Notes: generated by a model from the sequence alone, not told the origin. Counted from the stretch's first letter, positions 27,830 to 37,688 are shown. The stretch: DNA of 64,000 bases from Prevotella veroralis DSM 19559 = JCM 6290 (GCF_000377625.1 NZ_KB898329.1:62001-126000), one strand, 5' to 3'. Numbers and translations: made by a program.

Positions 27830-29698
27830 TTACTTATTCTCTGCGTCGATAGCCTTTATCTTCTGCTTCACTTCGTTCATATCATCCTTGAGCTTCTCGA
27901 TACGGCGGTTCATTTCGTCAATGAGACTGTTGCCTTTCTTAGAGCTGATACTCAAGAAACCGAGGTTGTTCTCATAGGTGTTAATCTCCTGTTTGAGCTG
28001 TTCGAAGCGGCGCATCAAACGACCACGCTCGTTATCAAGAGCGTCAACACCACGGCTAGCCACCTTTTTCAAGTTGTTACGGAAACTATCTACACGCTTG
28101 CGAGATGCCGATATGTGAAGGTCTTTATACAATTTATCGAGTACCTCATGATACTCCTTATACAACTTATCCTTCTCCTTGTAAGGTACATGTCCTACCT
28201 TATTATATTCCTCGGTGAGCTGTTGAACCTTCTCCAAGATGCCTTCTTCGGTCTTATCAAACAATTCCTTTAGTAGAGCAATAATCTCCTTCTTCTTTCC
28301 AAGGTTCTCACGTTCCTCACTATGTGCCCCTGCATGTACTGCGTTACGCGCCTCGAAGAAGTGGTTACAAGCTGTTAGGAAGTCGTTCCAAAGCTGATCA
28401 CCGATTTTCTTAGGTACCATGCCTATCGTTTTCCACTCCTTTTGCAATGCGATGAGCTTATCGGATGTAGCCTTCCAATCGGTAGAATCGGTCAGAGCCT
28501 GTGCCTTTTCAACGAGTGCTTTCTTCTTCTCTGCGTTCTCAGCAAACTGTGCTTTCAACTGTTTGAAGAACTCGCCTTTACGTGTAAAGAAGTCATCACA
28601 AGCCGCACGGAAGCGCTCGAAAATCTTTACGTTCATCTTCTGTGGAGCAAAGCCAATCGTCTTCCACTCCTGTTGAAGAGCGATAATCTCTTTTGTATGT
28701 TTCTCCCAATCGGATGACGTTTTATTCTCTTGTTTGATGATCTCTTCAATCTTCTCGCATAGAGCAGTCTTCTTTGTAAGGTTCTCCTCTTCGCTATTGC
28801 GGATAGCTTCAAAGTGCTGTTGGTGACGCTTGTTGATAATAGTGCTTGCTGCTTTAAAGCGTGCCCAAATCTGTTCGCGAAGTTCTTTTGCAACTGGTCC
28901 CGTCTCGCGATACTCTTGATGAAGTTCTTGTAACTGATGGAAAGCACTGATGACATCCTTCTCTTCTGTCAACTTCTCTGCTGCTTCACACAGCTTCGTT
29001 TTCTTCTCAAGATTCTTCTTGAAATCGTATTCACGTGCTTCGCGATTCAGATTCAACAAGTCGTAGAACTGCTCAACATAGAGTTGATAGTTGCGCCATA
29101 GCTCGTTAGCCTTCTCTGCAGGAACCATTTTGATCTCTTTCCATTCCTGTTGTAAGGTCTTCAAAACTGGGAAGTTCTTGTTTGCCTCATCAGGAGTTGT
29201 AACCATCGCTTTGATCTTCTCAATGATAGCCTCCTTCTTCTTGAGGTTCTTCTGCTTCTCTTCTTCGAGTGCAAGGAATGCCTTTTGGCGTTTCTCCTTA
29301 ATGATGGTCATCTCCGCCTTAAATACCTCCTCGTCCTCATCTGGGAATACCTGATACTTATTTGGATCGCCACCATTCTCTATATAAGCCCTCTGCTGTG
29401 CTTCACGTTCAGCGAGGTGTAGCTTATAGAATACAGTTTTCAGATGGTCAACCTCAGCTTTCTCGGGGGTATCGTCACTATCAACAATAGCCTTAAGGCG
29501 CTCTATGATTTCCTTCTTTGTGCTATATGTCTTCGCAGTATTGGCTTCCGCTTCGCACTTAGATTGTGTTTCAGTTGGCTGATTTAGGTCTTCATCTGTG
29601 ACTTCATTCTGCTCTGCTGGAGCTTTAGCTACAGTTTCTTCAGACAACTTTACTTCTTCTGTACCCTGATTCAGGGCATTTTCTTGAGAGTCCATCAT
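27830..29698 (-). CDS. DUF349-repeat coiled-coil protein
   Basis: A 622-residue, highly charged helical protein. At least five DUF349 repeats are visible, each with an L-Q-x-E-W-K-x-[IT]-G-like start and a helix ending W/Y-x-x-F/Y: LQQEWKEIKMVPAEKANELW, LHQEYRETGPVAKELREQIW, LQQEWKTIGFAPQKMNVKIF, LQKEWKTIGMVPKKIGDQLW and LTEEYNKVGHVPYKEKDKLY. The first 60 residues are acidic and disordered; the last 90 form a coiled coil. The family is widespread in Bacteroidetes and its role is unknown. It is transcribed alone. Confidence 0.88.
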   Translation of the reverse strand: MMDSQENALNQGTEEVKLSEETVAKAPAEQNEVTDEDLNQPTETQSKCEAEANTAKTYSTKKEIIERLKAIVDSDDTPEKAEVDHLKTVFYKLHLAEREAQQRAYIENGGDPNKYQVFPDEDEEVFKAEMTIIKEKRQKAFLALEEEKQKNLKKKEAIIEKIKAMVTTPDEANKNFPVLKTLQQEWKEIKMVPAEKANELWRNYQLYVEQFYDLLNLNREAREYDFKKNLEKKTKLCEAAEKLTEEKDVISAFHQLQELHQEYRETGPVAKELREQIWARFKAASTIINKRHQQHFEAIRNSEEENLTKKTALCEKIEEIIKQENKTSSDWEKHTKEIIALQQEWKTIGFAPQKMNVKIFERFRAACDDFFTRKGEFFKQLKAQFAENAEKKKALVEKAQALTDSTDWKATSDKLIALQKEWKTIGMVPKKIGDQLWNDFLTACNHFFEARNAVHAGAHSEERENLGKKKEIIALLKELFDKTEEGILEKVQQLTEEYNKVGHVPYKEKDKLYKEYHEVLDKLYKDLHISASRKRVDSFRNNLKKVASRGVDALDNERGRLMRRFEQLKQEINTYENNLGFLSISSKKGNSLIDEMNRRIEKLKDDMNEVKQKIKAIDAENK

Positions 29699-29795
29699 TC
29701 CACTTTTTGTTTGTGATTCGGGTTTTCCGCAAATTAGATAACAAATAACTCAATTAATATAGGGCATTCGTTACCATGTTATAGAATATCAAGTG

Positions 29796-29803
29796 CAAAC
29801 TTA
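29796..29803 (-). promoter_or_regulatory. -7 box TAAGTTTG for the DUF349 gene
   Basis: The minus strand reads TAAGTTTG, matching TAnnTTTG, about 98 bases upstream of the DUF349 start codon and just past the end of corA. Confidence 0.45.
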
Positions 29804-29856
29804 GATAAAATCTCTGAATGTACCTAATAATTATCTTGTTTTTTCGTACTTAACCT

Positions 29857-30783
29857 CTAAAGTAAACGTTTACGGCGTAAAATCCACCATGAAGCAGCGG
29901 AAACTACAACGGATAAGAGCATCGCTATGGGGAAACCCCATGTACTTCTTTCCATACCGTTAATAAGGTTCATACCAAAGAGGGAGGATATTAACGTTGG
30001 CAACATCATGACTATTGACACCGAAGTAAGTGTACGCATCACGGTGTTCATGTTGTTGTTAATAATGCTAGAATACGTGTCCATCGTTGATTCCAAGATG
30101 TCTGAATAGATACTAGTAGTCTCTCTCGCCTGTGACATCTCGATGTTTACATCCTCGATAAGGTCGGCATCCAACTCATCAACTTGTAGCTTGAATTTTA
30201 GCTTAGCAAGTAGGTTCTCGTTGCCACGAATGGATGTAATGAAATAGGTGAGAGAGTCTTGTAGCCTACTCAAACCTATCAAACTCTCATTATCAACACC
30301 CTTATCAAGATTGCGTTTAGCCTTCTCGATGAGTGTATTAATCTGCTTGAGTCGTTTCAAGTACCATACTGCCGATGATAGAAAGAGACGGAAGATTAAG
30401 TCCACATAGTCGGTGAATCCAGCATTTCTCTTCTGCTGATAACTAACAAAGTCGAGCATCATATTGGTCTCGAAGTTACATACAGTGATGGTCACATCTC
30501 GTTTATGTATAATACCTAAAGGAACGGTTGTGTATGGTGTTCGCGACCGTATTTCTTTAACGTAGGGGATACGTAAGATGATAAGCATCCAACCGTCATC
30601 ATACTCATAACGGGCACGCTCATCTGTATCGCTGATATCCGATAGGAAGTAATCAGGGATATGATATGTATCTTCCAGTTCTTGCTGATCTTGCTCTGTT
30701 GGGCAGGTTACTTGAATCCAACAATTAGGTTGCCATTCCTTAATGGGACTCAAGGTTCTATTGATATTCCAATATGTTTTCAT
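29857..30783 (-). CDS. corA: CorA-type magnesium transporter
   Basis: A 308-residue member of the CorA family of Mg2+/Co2+ channels. The large N-terminal cytoplasmic domain ends in a long helix (YSDILESTMDTYSSIINNNM), then two transmembrane helices near the C-terminus with the selectivity motif GMN in LFGMNLINGM between them. The tail is basic (RRKRLL). The protein should work as a pentamer in the inner membrane. It appears to be a single gene. Confidence 0.94.
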   Translation of the reverse strand: MKTYWNINRTLSPIKEWQPNCWIQVTCPTEQDQQELEDTYHIPDYFLSDISDTDERARYEYDDGWMLIILRIPYVKEIRSRTPYTTVPLGIIHKRDVTITVCNFETNMMLDFVSYQQKRNAGFTDYVDLIFRLFLSSAVWYLKRLKQINTLIEKAKRNLDKGVDNESLIGLSRLQDSLTYFITSIRGNENLLAKLKFKLQVDELDADLIEDVNIEMSQARETTSIYSDILESTMDTYSSIINNNMNTVMRTLTSVSIVMMLPTLISSLFGMNLINGMERSTWGFPIAMLLSVVVSAASWWILRRKRLL

Positions 30784-30907
30784 TTGCTAATCTCCATGTT
30801 TAATAAGTGTGGGGATTAGCAATCTCGTTGCAATCCTCACGCTTATTGATTGAAAGTTTTCGCGTGATAATCGTCCATTTAATAATTACGTATTGGTTTT
30901 GCGACTG

Positions 30908-30915
30908 CAAATTTA
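30908..30915 (-). promoter_or_regulatory. -7 box TAAATTTG for corA
   Basis: The minus strand reads TAAATTTG, a match to TAnnTTTG, leaving a leader of about 120 bases before corA. No known magnesium riboswitch can be recognised in that leader. Confidence 0.5.
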
Positions 30916-30986
30916 GGAAAAAATAATGGTTAGAACAAACAAACGAATAAGTTTTTAAGGTTAGTGGAGTGCGGTTGGTGTAAATG

Positions 30987-31074
30987 AGCAGACGCCTTTC
31001 TTACCTCGAAGAGAGGCTTTCCTTTATGCCAAGAGACGCCCTCTTTATATGCAAGAAAGGCTCTCCTTGTTTTC
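30987..31074. repeat. 22-bp palindrome array 5 (AAGAGGGCGTTTCTT type)
   Basis: Four contiguous 22-base units start at 30987, 31009, 31031 and 31053, each with an AAGA...TCTT-like frame (AAGAGAGGCTTTCCTT, AAGAGACGCCCTCTTT, AAGAAAGGCTCTCCTT). The array sits in the divergent gap between corA and the lipoprotein gene. Confidence 0.85.
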
Positions 31075-31147
31075 CATCTATCGAAGTCTCTTGTTTTATA
31101 GTCTGTTACCTCTAACAGAATTGATGCTTATGATGTCTCCTTATAGT

Positions 31148-31161
31148 ACTCTTTAAAGAGT
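31148..31161. promoter_or_regulatory. 14-bp perfect palindrome upstream of the lipoprotein gene
   Basis: ACTCTTTAAAGAGT is a perfect dyad about 108 bases before the start of the lipoprotein gene. It could be an operator, though no regulator is encoded next to it. The remaining sequence between array and gene is AT-rich without other recognisable signals. Confidence 0.35.
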
Positions 31162-31268
31162 TAATTAACATTAAATAATTATCTAATCGCTTGCGTTCTT
31201 ACTTTTAATTATCTATCTTACAAGCGGTAATTAATTATGTCTAACAATACTAAATAACTCTTTTAATT

Positions 31269-32273
31269 ATGAAGAAACAAATCACTTGGATGTGTATCCT
31301 ATTATGTTCTCTATTGTTCATAGCCTGTGAGAAAGCTGTAATTGACAACCCTGATGGAAAGAAGAAGTCGGACAAGGAGCGGCATAGAGTTACTCGCGTT
31401 GTAAGGATTCATCCAACCGAACTGAGCATGGAAACATCGGATGAGCCTTTACTTAGTAAGTCTTCTTGTACGTTATCGAGGGTAGGTGGCAAGCAAAAAG
31501 AGGGTAAGGTGAAGCTCTATGCATTGAATATTTACGAGCAAAAAGCGGGTTCTACCGTATATGAGAAGTATGCTTATGGTTTGTTCTCCGATGCCGATAA
31601 GATGGCAATAAGGATGTTTGAAGACAATAGCTATAGGATAGAATGTTTGGAGGTAGTGGAAGGTGACGACCATATATATAATAAGGACGGAGCTTATCTG
31701 GCACCTTTCTTGCACGGAGCAGACCTCCCAACGAAAGTAACCAATAAGTTTGTAATGTCGAAGAAGGACAACTTGGGGAATATTCAAAAGGGTGAAACGA
31801 ATCTCTCGGAAACTAAGACAATACGTTATCCAAGGGTTATGAAGTTCTATGGAACACTGGAAGATATTCATCCGAAAGCCTCCGATGCGCTCACGATAGA
31901 CATGCGGCGAGCTGTATTTGGGCTCCTTTTTAAGATTACACCACCAGAGGAAGGAACGTTAGAGATTAGTTATCTCGGTTGGAAGTTAAGCCGGAAAAGC
32001 TCTCAGTCTGTCTATAATGATGGCAGTATTTATGCCTTTAGTGATATAGTTGAAGCCTGTAAAGACGGTTATCAAGAGGTAGTTCCTTTTGATATAAAGT
32101 GGACTAAGGCAGATGGAACTATCGTACAGGAACAAAAGAATCTGACCTTGAAACGGAATGTGAAAACCATGGTGGAGATTGCTATTGAGGGACCGAAAGC
32201 CCATGGACTTAGCTTTCGTGAAGAGAATGTAGCCATGACTGAAGAGCATGTGGATTGGCATGTTGTGAAATAG
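31269..32273 (+). CDS. Uncharacterised lipoprotein, possibly fimbrillin-like
   Basis: A 334-residue lipoprotein with lipobox FIAC (Cys20) after MKKQITWMCILLCSLL. The mature protein is rich in beta-forming residues, with stretches such as KVKLYALNIYEQKAGSTVYE, ALTIDMRRAVFGLLFKITPP and LTLKRNVKTMVEIAIEG. This pattern, including a conserved-looking R-A-V-F-G-L strand, resembles fimbrillin/Mfa-type lipoproteins of Bacteroidetes, but I cannot assign it with certainty. No neighbour in its direction is co-transcribed. A surface or pilus accessory role is a guess. Confidence 0.7.
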   Translation: MKKQITWMCILLCSLLFIACEKAVIDNPDGKKKSDKERHRVTRVVRIHPTELSMETSDEPLLSKSSCTLSRVGGKQKEGKVKLYALNIYEQKAGSTVYEKYAYGLFSDADKMAIRMFEDNSYRIECLEVVEGDDHIYNKDGAYLAPFLHGADLPTKVTNKFVMSKKDNLGNIQKGETNLSETKTIRYPRVMKFYGTLEDIHPKASDALTIDMRRAVFGLLFKITPPEEGTLEISYLGWKLSRKSSQSVYNDGSIYAFSDIVEACKDGYQEVVPFDIKWTKADGTIVQEQKNLTLKRNVKTMVEIAIEGPKAHGLSFREENVAMTEEHVDWHVVK

Positions 32274-32288
32274 GTCACGCTCTTTTTA

Positions 32289-33311
32289 TTAGCAGAGCAT
32301 GGCAGCCAATGCCTTAATCTCCGCACGTGCGGGTTTCCCCGTGGCAGTTTGTGGGATATTAGCAGTGTGGAGAATGAGGCGTGGTTGCCAGTACTTAGGG
32401 AGAATGCGTTGGCAGATCGCACTGACCGCATTGGTATCTTCGTCTGTAGTGAGTAGTACAACAAGCTCGCCAAACTTCTCGTCTCTTATGCTCGTAATGG
32501 CATATTCCATTGTAAGATGAGCTTTCAAGGCACGTTCTACTTTCTCTATTTGTATCTTGATACCGCCCGAATCAATCACATTATCGCGTCTCCCGAGGAT
32601 GCGGAAACGCATTCGATCGCCCTTTCCGCTCGGTGATTTCATCTTTTGGAGTTCGGCTCTATCATTCGTTACCAAGGGCTGCGAACATACCGCTGGGGCG
32701 TTGATAACCAGACAATCATCCGTATTTAAACTCACTTCCACACTATCGAATGGTTCGTACCAATCGCTTGCTGAATCTCCATTCAAGCGTCGTAAAGCGA
32801 TGTGAGAGAGCGTTTCAGTCATTCCGTATGTACTCCACACTGCATGAGGGAAGTCTTTTAATGCTTCGGCGAGATGGTCATCTATGGCTCCACCTCCGAT
32901 GATTAATTGTTTAATCTTGCGTAGTCTCTCTCGTTCTTGAAGCACTTGTAGGGAGTTATAAACTTGCAGTGGAACCATAGCTGCAAATGTTATCTCTTCA
33001 TGAAGGGCGTTGGCTTGGCGGAGAGAATCGTCAGAGAGTGGATGACCAGAGGGCTTTACGTTGATTAATCGTAAGTTTCTTTCAATACTCCTAACTACTA
33101 CCATCTTACCCGCAATATAGTCCAGAGGCATGCAAAGGAGTGCTGTGTCACCAGCTTTCAATCGAAGGAAATCACAGGTGATGTGTGCTGAGTTCAACAT
33201 TCGAGACTTCTCCACCCATAGTGGTTTAGGCTTCCCTGTCGATCCACTGGTATGCACTAACACCCTCGTGTCAGCGTTATTCCATTCTGTAAGAAACTCT
33301 TCTATCGTCAT
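32289..33311 (-). CDS. menE: o-Succinylbenzoate-CoA ligase (short form)
   Basis: A 340-residue AMP-forming ligase that activates o-succinylbenzoate in menaquinone synthesis. The AMP-binding P-loop HTSGSTGKPK spans residues 20-29. STYGMTETLSHIA and GRRDNVIDSGGIKIQIEKVE follow, and the C-terminal catalytic lysine region is TGKPARAEI. It is shorter than the E. coli enzyme, mainly at the N-terminus, which I believe is usual for Bacteroidetes MenE. It is the last gene of the men operon, 28 bases after menC. Confidence 0.92.
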   Translation of the reverse strand: MTIEEFLTEWNNADTRVLVHTSGSTGKPKPLWVEKSRMLNSAHITCDFLRLKAGDTALLCMPLDYIAGKMVVVRSIERNLRLINVKPSGHPLSDDSLRQANALHEEITFAAMVPLQVYNSLQVLQERERLRKIKQLIIGGGAIDDHLAEALKDFPHAVWSTYGMTETLSHIALRRLNGDSASDWYEPFDSVEVSLNTDDCLVINAPAVCSQPLVTNDRAELQKMKSPSGKGDRMRFRILGRRDNVIDSGGIKIQIEKVERALKAHLTMEYAITSIRDEKFGELVVLLTTDEDTNAVSAICQRILPKYWQPRLILHTANIPQTATGKPARAEIKALAAMLC

Positions 33312-33339
33312 TGCTGTTCGTTGATTGATTCCCTAATCG

Positions 33340-34377
33340 TTATTGTTTCACCCAGAGTTGATCACCTTTAATCGTTAGAGGCATGGGTATATTATCCGAG
33401 AACAAAAGACCTGTTCCAAGTCCCTGAGGCATTGTTATGTGAGGTCCGTATAAGTCGGCTGTAAGCTGCGCAATGCTGTTTAACCCCACATTACTTTCTA
33501 GTGCGGAGGTGATCCAAGAGGCTATTCCCCGTTCATTAGCCATCTTCACCCATTCGCGCACACCTGCCATACCCCCATGCAAACTAGGTTTTAGAACAAT
33601 ATATTGCGGTCGGATGGTGTCGAGGAGTTGCTCTTTTTCGTTATAGTTATTCACTCCGATGAGTTCTTCATCTAGTGCGATTGCAAGTGGAGAGAGGTCA
33701 CATAGCTGTGCCATTTCTGCCCATTGATGCTGTCGGATAGGCTGTTCTATGGAGTGGATATCGTATTGTGCCAATGCTTCCAAGCGTTCCATGGCATTTT
33801 CAGGGGTGAATGCTCCGTTTGCATCGACGCGTAGTTCTATTTGAGCGCGTGTGAAGGACTGTCGGATGTGACGGATAAGTTCAATCTCTTTAGCGAAGTC
33901 TATTGCCCCAATCTTTAGCTTCACACAGTGATAGCCAGCCTTTAGTTTCTCTTCTAAACGCTGATACATCTCATCGAAGGAACCCATCCAAACGAGTCCG
34001 TTGATGGTGATACCCTCCTTACCAGCACCAAAGTTTGTGTGGAAGAAGTCGATACTTCCGTTTGCATCAAGCTGTGCCTTTGCTGTTTCCAAGCCAAAGA
34101 GCATAGACGGATAAGGCCTCATCGCATTAGTGTTAATGCTTCCCGTATGGCAAAAGTCATCACAGAAAGTTCGTAATTTACGCTCATATTCATCATCTGG
34201 CATGGCATCGCAGGATAAATCAGGGAGTGTGGCACATTCCCCAACGCCTATTACTCCAGGCTTATTCGTGTCTGATAGCGTAATGTAAAAGCTCTTCCTC
34301 GTTGTGTAAATGCCCCTCGATGTCCCTGCAGGGGTGATGAAGTGGAGGGTGCGGGAGGATATTTTTATTTCGTACAT
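33340..34377 (-). CDS. menC: o-Succinylbenzoate synthase
   Basis: A 345-residue enolase-superfamily enzyme that dehydrates SHCHC to o-succinylbenzoate. Catalytic lysines lie in VKLKIGA (Lys153 and Lys155) and VLKPS (Lys263). The metal ligands are Asp185 (RVDANGAF), Glu211 (IEQP) and Asp236 (ALDEE). It follows the four helix bundle gene with 11 bases between them and precedes menE. Confidence 0.93.
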   Translation of the reverse strand: MYEIKISSRTLHFITPAGTSRGIYTTRKSFYITLSDTNKPGVIGVGECATLPDLSCDAMPDDEYERKLRTFCDDFCHTGSINTNAMRPYPSMLFGLETAKAQLDANGSIDFFHTNFGAGKEGITINGLVWMGSFDEMYQRLEEKLKAGYHCVKLKIGAIDFAKEIELIRHIRQSFTRAQIELRVDANGAFTPENAMERLEALAQYDIHSIEQPIRQHQWAEMAQLCDLSPLAIALDEELIGVNNYNEKEQLLDTIRPQYIVLKPSLHGGMAGVREWVKMANERGIASWITSALESNVGLNSIAQLTADLYGPHITMPQGLGTGLLFSDNIPMPLTIKGDQLWVKQ

Positions 34378-34388
34378 AGTAATTCCTT

Positions 34389-34940
34389 TTATTTTTTGTT
34401 TCTATATTCAATCCTCGCTCTTGCCATCTGTTCGCGTATTCCACCATGCTTTATAAAATCATCTTTGATATAGTCTAAATACCTTCTAAGTATTACATCT
34501 TCTTGATGAAGCAAAGTGATAGCAATGTTAGCTATGGTTTCATCTGTGCGTATTTGGATGGCATTACGATAAAAAGAAGACTCATTATGTTTGGAACATA
34601 CGCGCCGCGTAATGATAGCATTCTTATCATCTGCATCCCATTTGGTAAGGTTTCGGACACGAAGATAGTCTTCATAATCAATTAATAGCTCCTGTAGACT
34701 GGCACGAGCAACGTTTATTAGTTTTATTTCTGTCTCTGCGGAGGTCGTTGAGGCAGCACATCCTTCTGCGATATTCTGCTTTCCTGATCGGGCAGCCTGT
34801 ATCATTTGGTCTATCGTTCTGTCCCCTCTATTCAAAAAGTGGTGGGCAAAGTAATAGGTGATATCATATATACATTCGGCTTTCTGATAAGCGATTAGGT
34901 TGCGATAATTGCCTTTTTGTGGTAAGAAAGGTGTCTCCAT
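34389..34940 (-). CDS. Four helix bundle protein inserted in the men operon
   Basis: A 183-residue helical protein of the four helix bundle family related to 23S rRNA intervening-sequence proteins. NLIAYQKAECIYDITYYFAH, QMIQAARSGKQNIAEGCAAS and EIKLINVARASLQELLIDYE are the typical blocks, followed by an extra C-terminal region as in the 'four helix bundle suffix' subgroup. The cellular role of these proteins is unknown and none is part of menaquinone chemistry. Its position between menB and menC, preceded by 158 bases rich in repeats and a hairpin, suggests it arrived later. It is probably transcribed with the operon. Confidence 0.85.
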   Translation of the reverse strand: METPFLPQKGNYRNLIAYQKAECIYDITYYFAHHFLNRGDRTIDQMIQAARSGKQNIAEGCAASTTSAETEIKLINVARASLQELLIDYEDYLRVRNLTKWDADDKNAIITRRVCSKHNESSFYRNAIQIRTDETIANIAITLLHQEDVILRRYLDYIKDDFIKHGGIREQMARARIEYRNKK

Positions 34941-35052
34941 GAGTGTTTGTGGGCTATTGATAATAATGTTTCCGTTGGGTTATTGGGCTTATAGGGCTAA
35001 TAAGTCTAATTGGGCAATCAGTCTCTATAGTCCTTATTAAGTAAACTATTTT

Positions 35053-35092
35053 ATTAGCCTCATTGGTCTTTAATTAGCCCAATGAGGCTAAT
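35053..35092. repeat. Hairpin and GGCTAAT-rich repeat between menB and the helix-bundle gene
   Basis: ATTAGCCTCATTGG and CCAATGAGGCTAAT form a perfect 14-bp stem with a 12-base loop right after the menB stop. The rest of the gap (34941-35052) is full of the words TTATTGGGC, GGCTAAT and TAATTGGGC. The stem could weaken or end transcription into menC and menE, or be a leftover of an inserted element. Confidence 0.65.
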
Positions 35093-35098
35093 TATCAA

Positions 35099-35926
35099 TT
35101 AAGGAAACTGTGGGTACTTATCGAAATCGGGTTTACGTTTCTCCAAGAAAGCCTTTCCGCCTTCTTGAGCCTCATCTAGTGTGTAATAGAGCATAGTGGC
35201 ATCCCCGGCCAGTTCTTGTATACCTGCTTGACCGTCCAACTCGGCATTTAGACCTGCTTTTATCATGCGTAAGGCTAACGGGGAACGCTCCATCATGGTG
35301 TTAGCCCAGTCTACACACTCGTCTTCTAACTGTTCGAAGGGTACGACCTTATTGACTAATCCCATGCGTTCTACCTCTATTGCAGAGTATTGACGGCACA
35401 AGAACCATATCTCTCTAGCCTTCTTCTGCCCCACAATACGGGCTAGATACGAAGCACCGAAACCGGCATCGAAGGATCCAACCTTTGGCCCTGTCTGTCC
35501 GAAGATGGCGTTATCCGAAGCGATGGAGAGGTCACATACCACTTGAAGTACATGTCCGCCACCAATGGCATAACCATTTACCATGGCGATAACAGGCTTT
35601 GGTAAGCGACGAATCTGCATCTGTAAATCAAGGACATTAAGGCGTGGAACACCATCACCTCCTACATATCCACCCCTTCCTTTAACGTGCATGTCGCCCC
35701 CAGAACAGAATGCTTTATCACCCTCACCAGTAAGTATGACCACTCGAATATCAAGTGCTTCGCGACAGTAGTTGAATGCTTGTGACATCTCCCAGACCGT
35801 CTTTGGCGTGAAAGCATTGCGATAGCGAGGTCGGTTAATGGTAACTTTTGCGATATGATTAAACTCTTCGAAGCGTATTTCCTCAAACTTGAAGCCCTCG
35901 ATGGGTTTCCATTCTCTTTTGCTCAT
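35099..35926 (-). CDS. menB: 1,4-Dihydroxy-2-naphthoyl-CoA synthase
   Basis: A 275-residue crotonase-family enzyme that closes the naphthoquinol ring from o-succinylbenzoyl-CoA. The CoA and oxyanion blocks are visible ([36 protein letters not shown]), as is the MenB-type region with [20 protein letters not shown] and C-terminal [20 protein letters not shown]. It lies between menD and the inserted helix-bundle gene. Confidence 0.97.
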   Translation of the reverse strand: MSKREWKPIEGFKFEEIRFEEFNHIAKVTINRPRYRNAFTPKTVWEMSQAFNYCREALDIRVVILTGEGDKAFCSGGDMHVKGRGGYVGGDGVPRLNVLDLQMQIRRLPKPVIAMVNGYAIGGGHVLQVVCDLSIASDNAIFGQTGPKVGSFDAGFGASYLARIVGQKKAREIWFLCRQYSAIEVERMGLVNKVVPFEQLEDECVDWANTMMERSPLALRMIKAGLNAELDGQAGIQELAGDATMLYYTLDEAQEGGKAFLEKRKPDFDKYPQFP

Positions 35927-35986
35927 AAGGCTTTTCTTTTATTTTGGAGTTTTATTTTAAAATGATAATTAGTTGTTTTCTCTTGG

Positions 35987-37657
35987 CTAGGAAAAGGCTT
36001 TGTAATAGTCTTCCATTGCTTGTGCATCCTCTTCGGGGTTAGTGAAAACCTCCAAGAGAACAGGTCCTTCCTCAGCATTGAAGAAGTCCTTTAGGCGTTC
36101 CGATAACTCTTCTGCATTGTGTGCAGCCATGTATTCGATGTCATGGGCTTGACAGATGGCTTCAGCGGAAGTATTATGATGTGCTGCAATTATATCATCT
36201 CGGAATGGAGAAGAGCCTAATCCGTGTAATTGATGGAATATTCCTCCACCTCCATTGTTGAGTAGTAAGATCCCAAGATTTGGTGATAAGCATTGGTTCC
36301 AAAGTGCATTTTGATCGTAAAAAAAGCTCAAGTCACCGATAACACAGTACACATCCTCTTCTTCCTGATGTGCAATAGCATATCCAACAGCCGTTGACAG
36401 CGAGCCTTCTATGCCATTCACGCCACGATTCACATAGATGTATTGATCAGAGAAGATGTTTCCCAATCGTATAGCAGAGCTATTCCCATAGAAAAACTCA
36501 CCATCAATACCTTCTTTACGGATGGTCTCGTGGAAAGTTTTAACGGTTAGTAATTGTGAAAAACGGGGTTGTATCTTCTTTCGAATGGCGTAGGCTTCAT
36601 TGAAAGCGTTGTTCCATTGCGTCACAAAAGGTTTCTCTCTCATGTCATCCACTTCGTTAGCAAGGATACCAATCATCTCTGTCTGCGAACATTGAATGAT
36701 ATCCGTTAGGTGCATGAAGGTATCACAACAAGCCCCACTCTCGTTTACAACGATAGAAACCTGTGGTTGGCACTTTCGTAAAAACTGCTTCAATCGTTTG
36801 CTAACCAGTGTCCCTCCTATATATATAAGGTGGTCGGGACGATAAGACTCATCGTTACCTATCCTTATCAATGCCTCATCAATGGGGAGAGCAGGGCTAA
36901 TACTATCATCTGCCAACTTCTCTTGAATGACCACGGCAGTGCTTTTCAACACCTCAAGAGCCTCCATTGTCTCCCCAACAACCTCAGGAGTCATCTGTCC
37001 AAGAACAATCATTGGACGCTCACTTTGCAGTAGTTCTGCTGCCAGTTCATAGCTAACAGTATTATCAGAAACGGATTCGTGCAAGGTGATTTGTCGCTCG
37101 TTAGGGAGGTTGGGAACATCATATTCAAAAAGAGGTTCACTAATAGGAACATTGATGTGTACGGGTCCGAACCCTTGAGATAAGGCTGCATTGAGAGCCT
37201 CATTGACCAATCTATTGCAATACCAACGTTCCTCTTCGTTGTGCGGTTCTGGTAGTGTCACACTCTTACGGACGTTTGGTTCTAAAGCACCATGCTGTTG
37301 TAATGTTTGACCATTTTGTTGATTGATCCATTGTGCAGGTCTGTCTCCGGAGATAATCACCAACGGGCGTTTCTGATAAAAGGCTTCTGCCACAGCAGGA
37401 GCCACGTTTAATAGTGCCGAGCCAGAGGTTACACAAAGTGCAACGGGCTCATTATCTGCTAATGACATACCTAATGCAACGAAGCCAGCCGACCGCTCAT
37501 CCGTTACAGGAAAACACTCAATATCAGGGCAAGTACATAGGTTATGCACGATAGGAGAGTTACGTGAACCGGGGCAGACAACGGCCTTTGATATTCCAAA
37601 CTTCACCAGTAAGGCGGTTAATATATTAACGTTCTCCTTGCTACTATACATTATCAA
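35987..37657 (-). CDS. menD: SEPHCHC synthase
   Basis: A 556-residue thiamine diphosphate enzyme that joins isochorismate and 2-oxoglutarate in the first committed step of menaquinone synthesis. VCPGSRNSPIVH near residue 27 and the ThDP-binding region CVIGDLSFFYDQNALWN are diagnostic. Two ATGs (37657 and 37651) can start it. It follows menF with 31 bases between. Confidence 0.95.
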   Translation of the reverse strand: MIMYSSKENVNILTALLVKFGISKAVVCPGSRNSPIVHNLCTCPDIECFPVTDERSAGFVALGMSLADNEPVALCVTSGSALLNVAPAVAEAFYQKRPLVIISGDRPAQWINQQNGQTLQQHGALEPNVRKSVTLPEPHNEEERWYCNRLVNEALNAALSQGFGPVHINVPISEPLFEYDVPNLPNERQITLHESVSDNTVSYELAAELLQSERPMIVLGQMTPEVVGETMEALEVLKSTAVVIQEKLADDSISPALPIDEALIRIGNDESYRPDHLIYIGGTLVSKRLKQFLRKCQPQVSIVVNESGACCDTFMHLTDIIQCSQTEMIGILANEVDDMREKPFVTQWNNAFNEAYAIRKKIQPRFSQLLTVKTFHETIRKEGIDGEFFYGNSSAIRLGNIFSDQYIYVNRGVNGIEGSLSTAVGYAIAHQEEEDVYCVIGDLSFFYDQNALWNQCLSPNLGILLLNNGGGGIFHQLHGLGSSPFRDDIIAAHHNTSAEAICQAHDIEYMAAHNAEELSERLKDFFNAEEGPVLLEVFTNPEEDAQAMEDYYKAFS

Positions 37658-37688
37658 TAAATTGTATTGAGGGTTAGTTGATTCTCTT

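Noticed and set aside
27731..28273. 180-residue Leu/Ile-rich frame on the plus strand
   Set aside because: It is antisense to the C-terminal coding part of the DUF349 gene; the hydrophobic look comes from complementing Glu/Lys codons.
32289..33311. Truncation of menE
   Set aside because: It is shorter than the E. coli enzyme, but the P-loop, the hinge region and the C-terminal lysine region are all present, so I regard it as an intact short form.
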